A stretch of 64,000 nucleotides of DNA from positions 21,092 through 85,091 of the forward strand of contig NZ_JAAVNE010000022.1 of NCBI RefSeq assembly GCF_012103215.1, in the 5' to 3' direction. Below, in pieces: positions 45,918 through 54,188 of this stretch. The DNA is from Falsiroseomonas selenitidurans (GTDB taxonomy: Bacteria; Pseudomonadota; Alphaproteobacteria; Acetobacterales; Acetobacteraceae). The notes beneath the pieces are model-generated. The model worked only from the letters and a program-made list of their open reading frames with translations, was not told the origin of the DNA and searched no databases. The first letter of the stretch is position 1. Each line of letters starts with the position of its first letter. The translations under genes and the position numbers were made by a program.

Positions 45918-47001
45918 GGCGCGCCTCGAAGCCGATGCGCGGATCGACGGCGACATACAGCAGGTCCGACGCCAGGTGCAGCAGCAGGCCGAGCAGCGTG
46001 GCCAGCCACAGCGTGCCGAAGATCACGGGAAAGTCGCGCGACAGCGCCGCATCGATGCCGAGCAGGCCGAGGCCCTGCAGGCCGAACAGCGCCTCGATCA
46101 GCACGCCGCCGCCGAGCAGCATGCCCAGCAGCGCGCCCGGCAGGCCGGCGATGACGATCAGCATGGCGTTGCGGAAGACATGGCCGAACAGCACGCGGCG
46201 CGGCGCCAGCCCCTTGGCGCGGGCCAGCAGCACATAGGTCTTGCCGATCTCCTCCAGGAACAGGTTGCGCGTCAGCAGCGCGAGGGAGGAGAAGCCGGCG
46301 ATCACCATGGCGGCGACCGGCAGGCAGAGATGCCACAGCCAGTCGGCGATCCGTGCCGGCCATGCCATGTCCTGCCAACCCTCGGAGACCAGGCCGCCGG
46401 GCGGGAAGACCTGCCAGAAGCGGCCACCGGCGAACAGCACCAGCAGCACCACCGCAATCACCATGGCGGGGATGGCATGGGCGATGACGGTGACGAGGGT
46501 GGCCGCGCGGTCGAAACGCCCGCCGCGGCGCAACGCCAGCGCGATGCCCAGCGGCACGGCGAGCAGATAGGTCAGCAGCGTGGACCAGAGGCCGAGCGAA
46601 AGCGACACCGGCAGCCTTTCCCACAGCAGCGCCGCCACCGGCCGGTCCAGGAACAGGGAGGTGCCGAGGTCGAAGCGCAGCAGCCGGCCGAGCATCAGCA
46701 GGAAGCGTTCATGCGCTGGCCGGTCGAAGCCGAACTGCCGCTCGATCTCCGCCACCAGCCGCGGGTCCATGCCCTCGCTGCCGCGGTAGCGCAGGGCCGA
46801 TTCGGCGCTTGGCCCTTCCAGCGCGGCGGCGCCCTGGCTGCGTTCCGCCGCGTCCTGCACCTCGCCCTGCAGGGTGGCGAGGAGGTGCTCCACGGGCCCG
46901 CCGGGGGCCATCTGCGCCACGGCGAAGTTCAGCGCGACGATCGCCAGCAGGGTGGGGGGCACCAGCAGCAGGCGGTGCAGGACGTAGCGGGCAAGGGACA
47001 T
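45910..47001 (-). CDS. ABC transporter permease (YejB type)
   Basis: A 363-residue membrane protein with about six helices. MSLARYVLHRLLLVPPTLLAIVALNFAVAQMAPGGPVEHLL is the YejB opening; a long periplasmic loop (about 45-95) with YRGSEGMDPRLVAEIERQFGFD, then GTSLFLDRPVAALLWERLPVSLSLG and the EAA loop YVLLARAKGLAPRRVLFGHVFRNAML. First gene of the operon, 30 bases from the divergent receptor gene. In E. coli the related Yej system imports microcin C and peptides, and DppBCDF imports haem. Confidence 0.9.
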   Translation of the reverse strand: MSLARYVLHRLLLVPPTLLAIVALNFAVAQMAPGGPVEHLLATLQGEVQDAAERSQGAAALEGPSAESALRYRGSEGMDPRLVAEIERQFGFDRPAHERFLLMLGRLLRFDLGTSLFLDRPVAALLWERLPVSLSLGLWSTLLTYLLAVPLGIALALRRGGRFDRAATLVTVIAHAIPAMVIAVVLLVLFAGGRFWQVFPPGGLVSEGWQDMAWPARIADWLWHLCLPVAAMVIAGFSSLALLTRNLFLEEIGKTYVLLARAKGLAPRRVLFGHVFRNAMLIVIAGLPGALLGMLLGGGVLIEALFGLQGLGLLGIDAALSRDFPVIFGTLWLATLLGLLLHLASDLLYVAVDPRIGFEARRG

Positions 47002-47031
47002 CTGGACGGGGCGCTCCGGTGGCGCCTTTAT

Positions 47032-48876
47032 ATGCGAATGACTCGCAATTGCATATACGGCCTTCCCGGCCTTCTCCTCCCCCTGGTGCTGGCCGCCCCG
47101 GCCGGTGGACAGATGGCGCCCGCGGACGCCACCGCGCCGCCGGCGCGTTCGGATGCGATCGCCGCGCATGGCGAACCGGCGCTGCCGCCCGGATTCACCC
47201 ACTTCCCGCATGTCCGGCCGGACGCGCCGAAGGGCTGCACGCTGCGCATGGTGCAATCGGGCACCTTCGACACGCTGAACCCCTTCACCCTGCGCGGCCG
47301 CTTCGTGATGGGGGTGTGGGAATGGGTCTATGCCACGCTGCTGGCGTCCTCGCCCGATGAAGCCAGCGTCGCCTACGCGCATCTGGCCGAGCGGGTGGAG
47401 ATCGACGAGCCGGCGCGCCGCGTGCGCTTCACCCTGCGCGCCGAAGCCCGCTTCCAGGATGGCCGCCCGGTGACGGCGGAGGATGTGGCCTTCACCGTGG
47501 CAACGCTGGCGCGCCACGGCAGACCGCACCACCGCCGGATGCTGGAAGCGGCGGACCCGGTGGTGGAAGGCCCTCGCCGCGTCAGCCTGGCCCTGCCGCC
47601 GGGCGATGCGCGGCGCGGTGCGCTCGACCTCGGCGGGCTGCACGTGCTGCCGCGCCATGTGTGGCAGGGCCGGGACTTCGACACGCTGACCATGGAGATC
47701 CCGGTGGGCTCCGGCCCCTATCGCGTCGATGCGGTGGAGCCGGGCCGGTCGGTGGCCTTCCAGCGCGATCCCGGCTGGTGGGGACGCGACCTGCCGACGG
47801 CGCGCGGCCGGCACAATTTCGATCGCATCGAGCAGCGCTGGTACCGCGACCGCATCGCCGCCTTCGAGGCGCTGATGGCCGGGCGCGCGGACTGGATGGT
47901 GGAACGCGACGCGCGCCGCTGGTCCACCGCCTACGACCTGCCACCGGTGCGGGACGGCCGGGTGCAGCGCATCGAACAGCCGCACTGGTTCATCACCGGC
48001 ATGAACGGCTTCGCCTTCAACCTGCGCCAGCCGCGCTTCGCCGATCCGCGCGTGCGCCAGGCGCTGGCGCTGCTGCTGGATTTCGAATGGGCCAATGCGG
48101 CGCTGTTCCACGGCGCCTTCCGCCGCACCGCGAGCTTCTTCCAGAACGCGGACCTGGCCGCCACCCTGCCGCCCGATGCCGCGGAACGCGCGCTGATGGC
48201 CGAATTCCCCGGCCTGTTCCCGGCCGAAGCCTTCGCGCGCGCCTGGCAGCCGCCGGCCAGCGACGGCAGCGGCCGCGACCGGGCCAGGCTGGAGCAGGCG
48301 CTGGCGCTGCTGGAGGCGGCCGGCTGGGCACCGCGGGAGGCCGATGGCGTGCTGGTGCGGCACACGGATGGAAGGCCCTTCACCCTCTCGGTCCTGGCGC
48401 AGAGCAATGCGCAACAGGCGCTGCTCGGAGTCTGGTTCCGCGCCCTGCGGCGCATCGGCATCGCGCCGCGCTTCGAGGTGGTGGATGCGGCGACCTTCTC
48501 GGCCCGCACCCGTGCGCGCGACTTCGATCTGGTGGTGCGCTTCACCATCCCGCCGGAATGGCCGGGGGCGGAGCAGCGCACCTTATGGTCCAGCGCGGCC
48601 GACCGGCCGGGCGGCGGCAACCTCTCGGGCCTGCGCGATGCGCGGGTGGATGCGCTGCTGGACCGGCTGGTCGCGGCGCCGGATCGCGCGGCGCTGCAGA
48701 CCACGGCGCGGGTGCTTGACCGGGCGCTGCAATGGCAGTGGCTGGTGGTGCCGGCGCAGTATGATCCGGTGCGCCGGCTGGCCGTGGCGGACCGCTTCGC
48801 CTGGCCCGAACGCCGTCCCCGCTTCGGCTACGGGGACGACGCGGTGTGGTGCCGGGCGGCTCAATCCACCCGGTGA
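47032..48876 (+). CDS. Extracellular solute-binding protein (YejA/SBP family 5 type)
   Basis: A 614-residue receptor. MRMTRNCIYGLPGLLLPLVLAAPAGGQ is a Sec leader; HFPHVRPDAPKGCTLRMVQSGTFDTLNPF is typical of YejA, and FTLRAEARFQDGRPVTAEDVAF is the family 5 signature. GMNGFAFNLRQPRFADPRVRQALALLLDFEW follows. Two ATGs (47032, 47038) fall within a Fur-like box. It is divergent from its permease genes with only 30 bases between start codons. Ligand by context: haem or an iron chelate. Confidence 0.85.
   Translation: MRMTRNCIYGLPGLLLPLVLAAPAGGQMAPADATAPPARSDAIAAHGEPALPPGFTHFPHVRPDAPKGCTLRMVQSGTFDTLNPFTLRGRFVMGVWEWVYATLLASSPDEASVAYAHLAERVEIDEPARRVRFTLRAEARFQDGRPVTAEDVAFTVATLARHGRPHHRRMLEAADPVVEGPRRVSLALPPGDARRGALDLGGLHVLPRHVWQGRDFDTLTMEIPVGSGPYRVDAVEPGRSVAFQRDPGWWGRDLPTARGRHNFDRIEQRWYRDRIAAFEALMAGRADWMVERDARRWSTAYDLPPVRDGRVQRIEQPHWFITGMNGFAFNLRQPRFADPRVRQALALLLDFEWANAALFHGAFRRTASFFQNADLAATLPPDAAERALMAEFPGLFPAEAFARAWQPPASDGSGRDRARLEQALALLEAAGWAPREADGVLVRHTDGRPFTLSVLAQSNAQQALLGVWFRALRRIGIAPRFEVVDAATFSARTRARDFDLVVRFTIPPEWPGAEQRTLWSSAADRPGGGNLSGLRDARVDALLDRLVAAPDRAALQTTARVLDRALQWQWLVVPAQYDPVRRLAVADRFAWPERRPRFGYGDDAVWCRAAQSTR
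47033..47047. promoter_or_regulatory. Fur-like box overlapping the start of the SBP gene
   Basis: TGCGAATGACTCGCA (arms TGCGA/TCGCA), itself inside a larger ATATGC...GCATAT palindrome at 47030-47056. It overlaps the start codons of the binding-protein gene and lies 32 bases from the yejB-type start, so one box could control both directions. Confidence 0.65.
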
Positions 48877-48883
48877 GCCGGGT

Positions 48884-51190
48884 CTACCAGGTGAACCTCG
48901 CGCCCAGGCGGAAGGTGCGGCCGGGCGCCACCTGCAGTTCGATCGGGTTCGCCGCCTTGGTGGCACTGCTGGTGTAGGCGGCTTCGGTGTAGCTGGTGCC
49001 GCCGGGCGCCAGCGGCATGTAGCGCGCATCCGTCAGGTTGAAGACGCCGCCGTTCAGCTCCAGGTTCGGCAACGGCCGCCAGGAGGCGAGCATGTCGAAG
49101 ACCTGGTAGGATTTCGGCTGGTACAGGGTGGCGCTGCTGGCCTCCGTCACCTCCGCCGCATAGGTGCCGTTCAGCGTCACGCTGGTGCGCAGCGCCGGGT
49201 TGTCCCAGGTCACGCCCAGGACCGCGGTCAGCGGCCGGGCGCCGTCGAAGGCGGTGCGTGCCGCACCCGGGCTCGCCACCTGCGTGCCCTCCTGCCAGGA
49301 CGCGCTGCCGTTCAGCGTCCATTCGCGGGCGAAGCGCCAGGCGCCGGCGAATTCCACGCCCTGCACCGTCACCTCGCTGAGGTTCTGGTAGGTGTAGTCG
49401 ACCGTGCCGGGAATCTGCACCAGGCTCTGGATGAAGTCGGTATAGTCCGCGCGGAACACGCCGAGGCTGGCATAGGCGTTGGGCAGCTGCAGGCGGATGC
49501 CGCCTTCCATGCTGCGCACCTCCTCCGGCCGCAGGCTGGGGTTGGGCACCAGGTTGAAGGTGGTGCCGGGCAGCGAGGTATAGAGCTGCTCCGCCGTCGG
49601 CTGCTTGAAGCCCTCGCCGTAATTCGCATAGAGCGAGAAGATCTCGTCCAGGCGCCAGATCGCGCCGAGGCCGAGCGCGAGGTTGCCGTCCTCCTGCGTC
49701 CGCGGCTCGGCGCCGGGCGAGGCCTTGTAGTCGGCATCCGGGCGCGGGCTGATGCGCGTGGTGGCATAGCGCAGCCCGGGCACCACGGTCAGCCGGCCGC
49801 CGAACAGCGTGATCTCGTCCTGCACGAAGCCATCCAGCCGGCGTGTGTCGGCATTGGCGAAGTTGAAGCCGCTGGCACGCGTCACCGTGCGGGCGCCGGT
49901 GTTCAGGTTGGTGGTGATGTCCTGGCGCTCGTAATCCGTTTCCGTCGTGCTGCCGGCGAGGCCGTAGGTGAAGACGTGGCGCGCCCCGAGCAGGTTGAGG
50001 CTGGAGCTGAGCTGCAATTCACCCTGCAGCACGTTCTCCGAATAGGTCAGGCTGTCCTGGGTGACGGTGCGCTGGCCGTTGGCGATCTGCCGCAGCCGCG
50101 CGCCGGTGCGCTCGATCTCCTGCGGCTGGTAGCCGATCATCGCCCGCACGCCGTCCAGCCAGCCATACTCCGGCCGCCATTCCACATTGGTGGAGAACAG
50201 GCCGCGGCTGATTGCCTGGCGCCGCTGGTAGTCGAGGTTGGTGATGCCGCTGGTGGCGGAGGTGGGGCCGAGGTCGTAGCGCTGGTCCACATCGGTCGCG
50301 CGCTGCAGCACGTCCGCGGTGAACCGGATGCGCAGGTTGCCCAGCGGGTCCCAGACCAGGCGGGCGAAGTAGTTGTCGGCCGCGATGTCGGTGGGGTTGA
50401 AGCGGTTGCAGGGCGTGGCGCCGGAGGACAGGTTGCGCGTGCAGTCCCAGATGCCGTCGGGGGAGCGGGAATTGTTGCGCGAGGGCTCACTGGCATCGCG
50501 CCGCTGGTAGGAGAACATGGCCGAGAATTCCTCGGCCCGCGCCGCGACGGTCAGGCGGCTTTGCAGGCTGTTGTCGAGCGAGGAGAAGCTGGTGCTGGCC
50601 TCGCCGCCCCAGACATTGCCGGCGCGGATGTAGTCCGCCGGGTTGCGGTTGAGGTAGTTCACCACGCCGCCCAGCGCATCGGCGCCGTAGAGCACGGAGC
50701 CGGGTCCGCGCACCACCTCCACCCGGCTGAGGTTCCAGGGGTCGACCACGTCGCGCGTGTTGTCGGTGATGCGTTCGATGGTGCGGAAGCCGTCCACCAG
50801 CGTCAGCACGCGGTTGCCGCCGACGCCGCGGACGGTGATGCCGCCAAGGCTGCCGAAGGGATCCGTGCCGGTGGTCTGCCGGTTGACCGTGACGCCGGGG
50901 GTGTAGCGGAACACATCTTCCGCATTGCGCGCCATCTGCCGGTCCAGCTCGGCGCCGGAGATGACGTCGACGGTGGCGTGCGTGTCCATCAGCCGGCGCT
51001 CGTTGCGCAGGCCGGTGGTGTTGACCGGCGGCAGCAGGGTCAGGGCGGGCAGGCGGATTTCGCCCTCGGCGGCGGGCGGGGCTTCTGGTTGGGCCTGGGC
51101 CAGGGCCGGCGCGGTGGGCGCGGCCAGGCAGGCGGCCAGCAGCCATCGCAGCCTGGCAGGACCAGGCCGCCGGTGGTCGGCGGGTGACAT
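48884..51190 (-). CDS. TonB-dependent haem/haemoglobin-type outer membrane receptor
   Basis: A 768-residue receptor. The leader ends near APALAQAQ; the plug runs about 65-185 (DTHATVDVISGAELDRQMARNAEDVFRYTPGVTVNRQ; VRGVGGNRVLTLVDGFR; VEVVRGPGSVLYGADALGGVVNYLNRNP) and the rest is the beta-barrel, ending in an aromatic residue (RFTW). FSLYANYGEGFKQPTAEQLY and NPSLRPEEVRSMEGGIRL are the receptor signatures of haem/haemoglobin/transferrin types. A perfect Fur-like box lies 43 bases upstream. Convergent with the binding-protein gene. Confidence 0.88.
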   Translation of the reverse strand: MSPADHRRPGPARLRWLLAACLAAPTAPALAQAQPEAPPAAEGEIRLPALTLLPPVNTTGLRNERRLMDTHATVDVISGAELDRQMARNAEDVFRYTPGVTVNRQTTGTDPFGSLGGITVRGVGGNRVLTLVDGFRTIERITDNTRDVVDPWNLSRVEVVRGPGSVLYGADALGGVVNYLNRNPADYIRAGNVWGGEASTSFSSLDNSLQSRLTVAARAEEFSAMFSYQRRDASEPSRNNSRSPDGIWDCTRNLSSGATPCNRFNPTDIAADNYFARLVWDPLGNLRIRFTADVLQRATDVDQRYDLGPTSATSGITNLDYQRRQAISRGLFSTNVEWRPEYGWLDGVRAMIGYQPQEIERTGARLRQIANGQRTVTQDSLTYSENVLQGELQLSSSLNLLGARHVFTYGLAGSTTETDYERQDITTNLNTGARTVTRASGFNFANADTRRLDGFVQDEITLFGGRLTVVPGLRYATTRISPRPDADYKASPGAEPRTQEDGNLALGLGAIWRLDEIFSLYANYGEGFKQPTAEQLYTSLPGTTFNLVPNPSLRPEEVRSMEGGIRLQLPNAYASLGVFRADYTDFIQSLVQIPGTVDYTYQNLSEVTVQGVEFAGAWRFAREWTLNGSASWQEGTQVASPGAARTAFDGARPLTAVLGVTWDNPALRTSVTLNGTYAAEVTEASSATLYQPKSYQVFDMLASWRPLPNLELNGGVFNLTDARYMPLAPGGTSYTEAAYTSSATKAANPIELQVAPGRTFRLGARFTW

Positions 51191-51232
51191 GGCAGGAACT
51201 CCCCCAAGGGTGGTAACGATGTGTTATGCAAA

Positions 51233-51247
51233 TGCGAATCATTCGCA
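51233..51247. promoter_or_regulatory. Fur-like 7-1-7 box at the receptor promoter
   Basis: TGCGAATCATTCGCA is a perfect 7-1-7 inverted repeat, 43 bases before the TonB-dependent receptor start. It matches the TGAGAATnATTCTCA Fur pattern with C/G at the third positions. Confidence 0.8.
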
Positions 51248-51323
51248 GAGTCAACACAAAGGGGATGCTGGCGGTCCTGATTTCCCGCGGGGCAGGGTTG
51301 CGGTGGGGTGCGGGGGCTTTAAT

Positions 51324-51338
51324 TGAGAATGACTCGCA
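51324..51338. promoter_or_regulatory. Fur-like box before the 163-residue protein
   Basis: TGAGAATGACTCGCA differs by one base from the box at 47033. It lies 63 bases before the start of the 163-residue gene, on the other side of the shared intergenic region from the receptor's own box. Confidence 0.65.
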
Positions 51339-51400
51339 ATTGATCGGCGCCGGCGCCATGCTGGCTCGCCCGTCGCGACCCGCCACGCAAAGGACCCGGC

Positions 51401-51892
51401 ATGCACCACCAACCCTGCGACCCCTTCCACCAGCCGGCGGAGGGCGAGGTTCCGATGCAGTCCCTGGCGCGCGCGGAACGCCTGGTGGTGGTGGCGATGC
51501 GCGCCTGGGCGGCACCCCACCGCGCCCCCGGCCAGCCGCATCCGGATTGGCGCGGTGTGCTGGCGGCGGCCGGCCTCGCACCGGTGGGGCTGATCGGCTT
51601 CGACCTGCTGATGTCGGTGCTGGCGCGCGGCGCCCGGCGCAACCTCGATGTGCGCTGCTGCCACTGCCCGGGCGTCGGCGCCGACGAGGCCGCGCTGGTC
51701 GACCTGCTTGCCGCCCTGCAGCGCAACGACGAACTCGGCGCGCTGGGCGTGCTGGGGGATTGGCTGCCGGGCGAGGCGATCGGCCCGGCGTTGCGCGGCG
51801 CCCGGCGCTTCGCCGGCCAGCTCCTGGCCATCGGCCTGGCGCCGCTGGCCTTGCGCGCGCCGTGCCTCTCGGCGCCGCGCTGGCTGCACTGA
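51401..51892 (+). CDS. Unknown 163-residue protein with a CCHC cluster, probably iron-regulated
   Basis: I do not recognise this protein. It starts MHHQPCDPFHQPAEG, has a hydrophobic stretch near 52-76 (VLAAAGLAPVGLIGFDLLMSVLA) and a cysteine-histidine cluster C86-C87-H88-C89 followed by PGVGADEAALVDLLAALQRNDELGALG, then a Leu-rich end. Start 51401 follows AAGGA; ATG 51455 with GAGG is also possible. A Fur-like box upstream and the divergent haem-type receptor point to iron or haem handling; the CCHC cluster may bind metal or haem (inference). Confidence 0.65.
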   Translation: MHHQPCDPFHQPAEGEVPMQSLARAERLVVVAMRAWAAPHRAPGQPHPDWRGVLAAAGLAPVGLIGFDLLMSVLARGARRNLDVRCCHCPGVGADEAALVDLLAALQRNDELGALGVLGDWLPGEAIGPALRGARRFAGQLLAIGLAPLALRAPCLSAPRWLH

Positions 51893-52582
51893 TCAGCCGC
51901 GGGCGAGCAGCCCCGGCAATTCGGACAGGGTGCGGATCTCGGCGCTCGGCGTGCCGGGCAGGCGTTCCGCCGGCTGGCCGGTGCGGTTGCACCAGATGGC
52001 GCGGAAGCCGAAGGCCGCCGCCGCATGCGCGTCCCAGGCATTGGCGGAGACGAAGGCGATCGCCCCCGGCGCCACGCCCAGCCGGTCCGGCGCCAGCTGG
52101 TAGACGCGCGGATCTGGCTTGAAGCTGGCCACCGCATCGACCGAGAGCACGGCGTCGAAGGCCGCCTCCAGCCCCGCGCCGCGCACCGCGGCTGCCAGCA
52201 TGTCCGGCGAGCCGTTGGACAGGATGGCGGTGGCGTAGCCGGCCTGGCGCAGATCACGCAGCAGGGCCGGCACCTCCGGATAGGCGCCGAGGCTGAAATA
52301 CAGATCCATCAGCCGCGCCCGCAGCGCCGCATCCTGCGCCAGGCCCAGCACCGCCAGCGCATGGTCCAGCGCCTCCCCGGTCACCTGCCAGAAGGGCACG
52401 TAGCGGCCCTGCAGGGCGCGCAACCAGGAATACTGCAACTGCCGGTCGCGCCACAGCGCCGTCAGCGGCGCCGCCTTGTCGCCGAGCGACGCGGCGCAGC
52501 CGGCGGCGGCGCTGCCGAAATCGAACAGCGTGCCATAGGCGTCGAAGACGCAGGCACGGATGCCGGCGAGGGCGACGCTCAC
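51893..52582 (-). CDS. HAD hydrolase, type II 2-haloacid dehalogenase-like
   Basis: A 229-residue HAD protein. ACVFDAYGTLFDFGSAAAG carries the nucleophile aspartate, ILSNGSPDMLAAAV the serine-asparagine motif, and SFKPDPRVYQLA and FVSANAWDAHAAAAFGFRAIWCNR the lysine and acid loop, all in the order of L-2-haloacid dehalogenases. GTG 52582 overlaps the stop of the redoxin gene (GTGA). Operon with redoxin and probably glutathione transferase. Confidence 0.88.
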   Translation of the reverse strand: MSVALAGIRACVFDAYGTLFDFGSAAAGCAASLGDKAAPLTALWRDRQLQYSWLRALQGRYVPFWQVTGEALDHALAVLGLAQDAALRARLMDLYFSLGAYPEVPALLRDLRQAGYATAILSNGSPDMLAAAVRGAGLEAAFDAVLSVDAVASFKPDPRVYQLAPDRLGVAPGAIAFVSANAWDAHAAAAFGFRAIWCNRTGQPAERLPGTPSAEIRTLSELPGLLARG

Positions 52583-53097
52583 AGCGTGCCGCGGATCGGG
52601 TAGCCGACTGCCTGGATGCGCTGCACGCCGCGCGCCACCGCGTCCAGCTCCGGCCGCGCCCAGGGGGCGTTGGAGATATCCACCACCTGCAGCGCACCAT
52701 CCGGGTTGATCAGGAACAGCCCCGGCTCGCTGAACGGCCGGTCCGTCTCCTGCGCCGAGCGCGGGGTGGAGACATAGAGGCCCAATGCCCGCATCTGCGC
52801 CACGGACAGATCGTGGCCCAGCGGGAAGGTCCAGCCGAATTCCGCCTGGTCGGCCGCGGCCTTTTCCGCCGGGTCGGCGGAAATCGCCATCACCTGCACC
52901 CCGGCGGCGGCGAAGGTGGCCTGTAGCGCCTCCAGCTTCGAGAGGTAGGGCTTGCACAGCGGGCAGTGCCGGCCGCGATAGACCACCAGCAGCCGCCAGC
53001 CGGCCAGCGCGGCGGGCGCCACCTCCCCGCCGCCGAGGCGGGGGGTGCGGATGTCGGGGAAGGCGGCGCCGGCGGCGAGTTTGGCGGCGTGGTGCAT
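52579..53097 (-). CDS. Redoxin (AhpC/TSA-like peroxiredoxin)
   Basis: A 172-residue thioredoxin-fold protein: AFPDIRTPRLGGGEV, then VVYRGRHCPLCKPYLSKLEAL with a CPLC pair at about 48-51, MAISADPAEKAAADQAEF, FPLGHDLSVAQMRALGLY and PGLFLINPDGALQVV. The RGRHCPLC form marks the peroxiredoxin-like group rather than typical AhpC. It probably removes peroxides. Eleven bases from the glutathione transferase stop, same strand. Confidence 0.85.
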   Translation of the reverse strand: MHHAAKLAAGAAFPDIRTPRLGGGEVAPAALAGWRLLVVYRGRHCPLCKPYLSKLEALQATFAAAGVQVMAISADPAEKAAADQAEFGWTFPLGHDLSVAQMRALGLYVSTPRSAQETDRPFSEPGLFLINPDGALQVVDISNAPWARPELDAVARGVQRIQAVGYPIRGTL

Positions 53098-53108
53098 GCG
53101 GTTTCTCC

Positions 53109-53798
53109 TCAGGCGCCGAAGCAGGGGGCTTGCCGGGCGGCGCCACCGGCATGGTCGAGCATCCGTTCGCGCCAGGCCCAGATGGCATCCTCCGGCTCCA
53201 GCAGCCGCAGCGGGCTGGTGCTGCGCGCCCACATGAAGCTGCCGAAGACAACGAAATCCGCGTAGTCCGGCGCCGCGCCGCCCAGGAAGGGCTGGCCGGC
53301 CAGCGCCGCGCGCAGCGGCTGCAGCGTGGCGCGGAAGGCGGGCAGGCGCTCCTCCCGCCCTGCCGTCACCTGCTCCAGCGGCATGCCGAAGCGCCTCGTG
53401 CGCGTCGTTTCGAAATAGTCGCGCTGCGGCGGGTCCAGCAGCTTCGGGATGTCCGAGACGATGAGGCGGCTGATCCCCGCGGCCAGCACCGTGTCGTTCC
53501 AGCCGATGACGAAGGCATAGGCTTCCGGCCGGCCGTGCAGCAGGCTCGGCGTGGCCGGGTAGGCCGCGTCCAGGTGCCGGGCAATGGCCCAGGAATCCGG
53601 GATCACCTGGTCGCCATCCACCAGCACCGGCACCTTGTCGTGCTGCGCGAAGGCCAGCCGCTCGGTCTCGGTGAAGCGCCAGGGCACGCTGGCGAAATCG
53701 AGCCCCTTGTGCAGCAGTGCCATGCGGGCGCGCCAGCAATAGGGGCTGAAGACCCGGGCGGGGTCCTGGCCGCAGAGTTCATAAAGCTGGCGGGCCAT
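53109..53798 (-). CDS. Glutathione S-transferase family protein
   Basis: A 229-residue GST. The N-terminal thioredoxin-like domain has YELCGQDPARVFSPYCWRARMALLHKGLDF, KVPVLVDGDQVIPDSWAIARHLD (the glutathione-binding cis-proline and serine region), and a helical C-terminal domain with GGAAPDYADFVVFGSFMWA. Start 53798 gives MARQLYELCG; the upstream open frame runs into non-coding low-GC sequence. First gene of the GST-redoxin-HAD set. Confidence 0.88.
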   Translation of the reverse strand: MARQLYELCGQDPARVFSPYCWRARMALLHKGLDFASVPWRFTETERLAFAQHDKVPVLVDGDQVIPDSWAIARHLDAAYPATPSLLHGRPEAYAFVIGWNDTVLAAGISRLIVSDIPKLLDPPQRDYFETTRTRRFGMPLEQVTAGREERLPAFRATLQPLRAALAGQPFLGGAAPDYADFVVFGSFMWARSTSPLRLLEPEDAIWAWRERMLDHAGGAARQAPCFGA

Positions 53799-54188
53799 GT
53801 CGGTGCTCCTTGCCGCCGGGCATCGCCGGGGCCGGCGGGGGTGGCGCGGGGCGTTATAAAGCGACCGATATAGAATCCGGGACGGGGCGGCAAGACCCGC
53901 GCCGCAACGGGCTTTCCTTCGCTCCGCGCGGCGACGCGCAGCCAGCGAGGCGGCTCTCGCTCGCGCGAATGTCAGGACCGAAGACTGCATCCGGAACGAT
54001 GAGACAGCAAGTAATGAACAGAAGAATCGTCGGTAACCCTGCCAATGTGGTGAAGAGATGATCCAACTATGTTTTAAATCATCGGACTGTGTCATTGGCA
54101 TGGGCGTTGCAGGTGCGGATATGGCTTAAGGATGGCGGGGATCTTTTTGTCAGTCATCCAGAGCCGTGAACAAGGAAAGGATTTCCGC
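53799..54188. other. Low-GC intergenic region with promoters
   Basis: These 390 bases separate the divergent GST and PEP-CTERM genes and are clearly poorer in GC than the flanks. A near-consensus sigma-54 promoter lies at 54096-54110. I see no gene; short frames here lack support. Confidence 0.6.
54096..54110 (+). promoter_or_regulatory. Sigma-54 (-24/-12) promoter for the PEP-CTERM gene
   Basis: TGGCATGGGCGTTGC matches TGGCACG-N4-TTGC at all but one position, with GG and GC correctly spaced. The expected start near 54122 leaves a leader of about 67 bases before the ATG at 54189. Confidence 0.7.
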
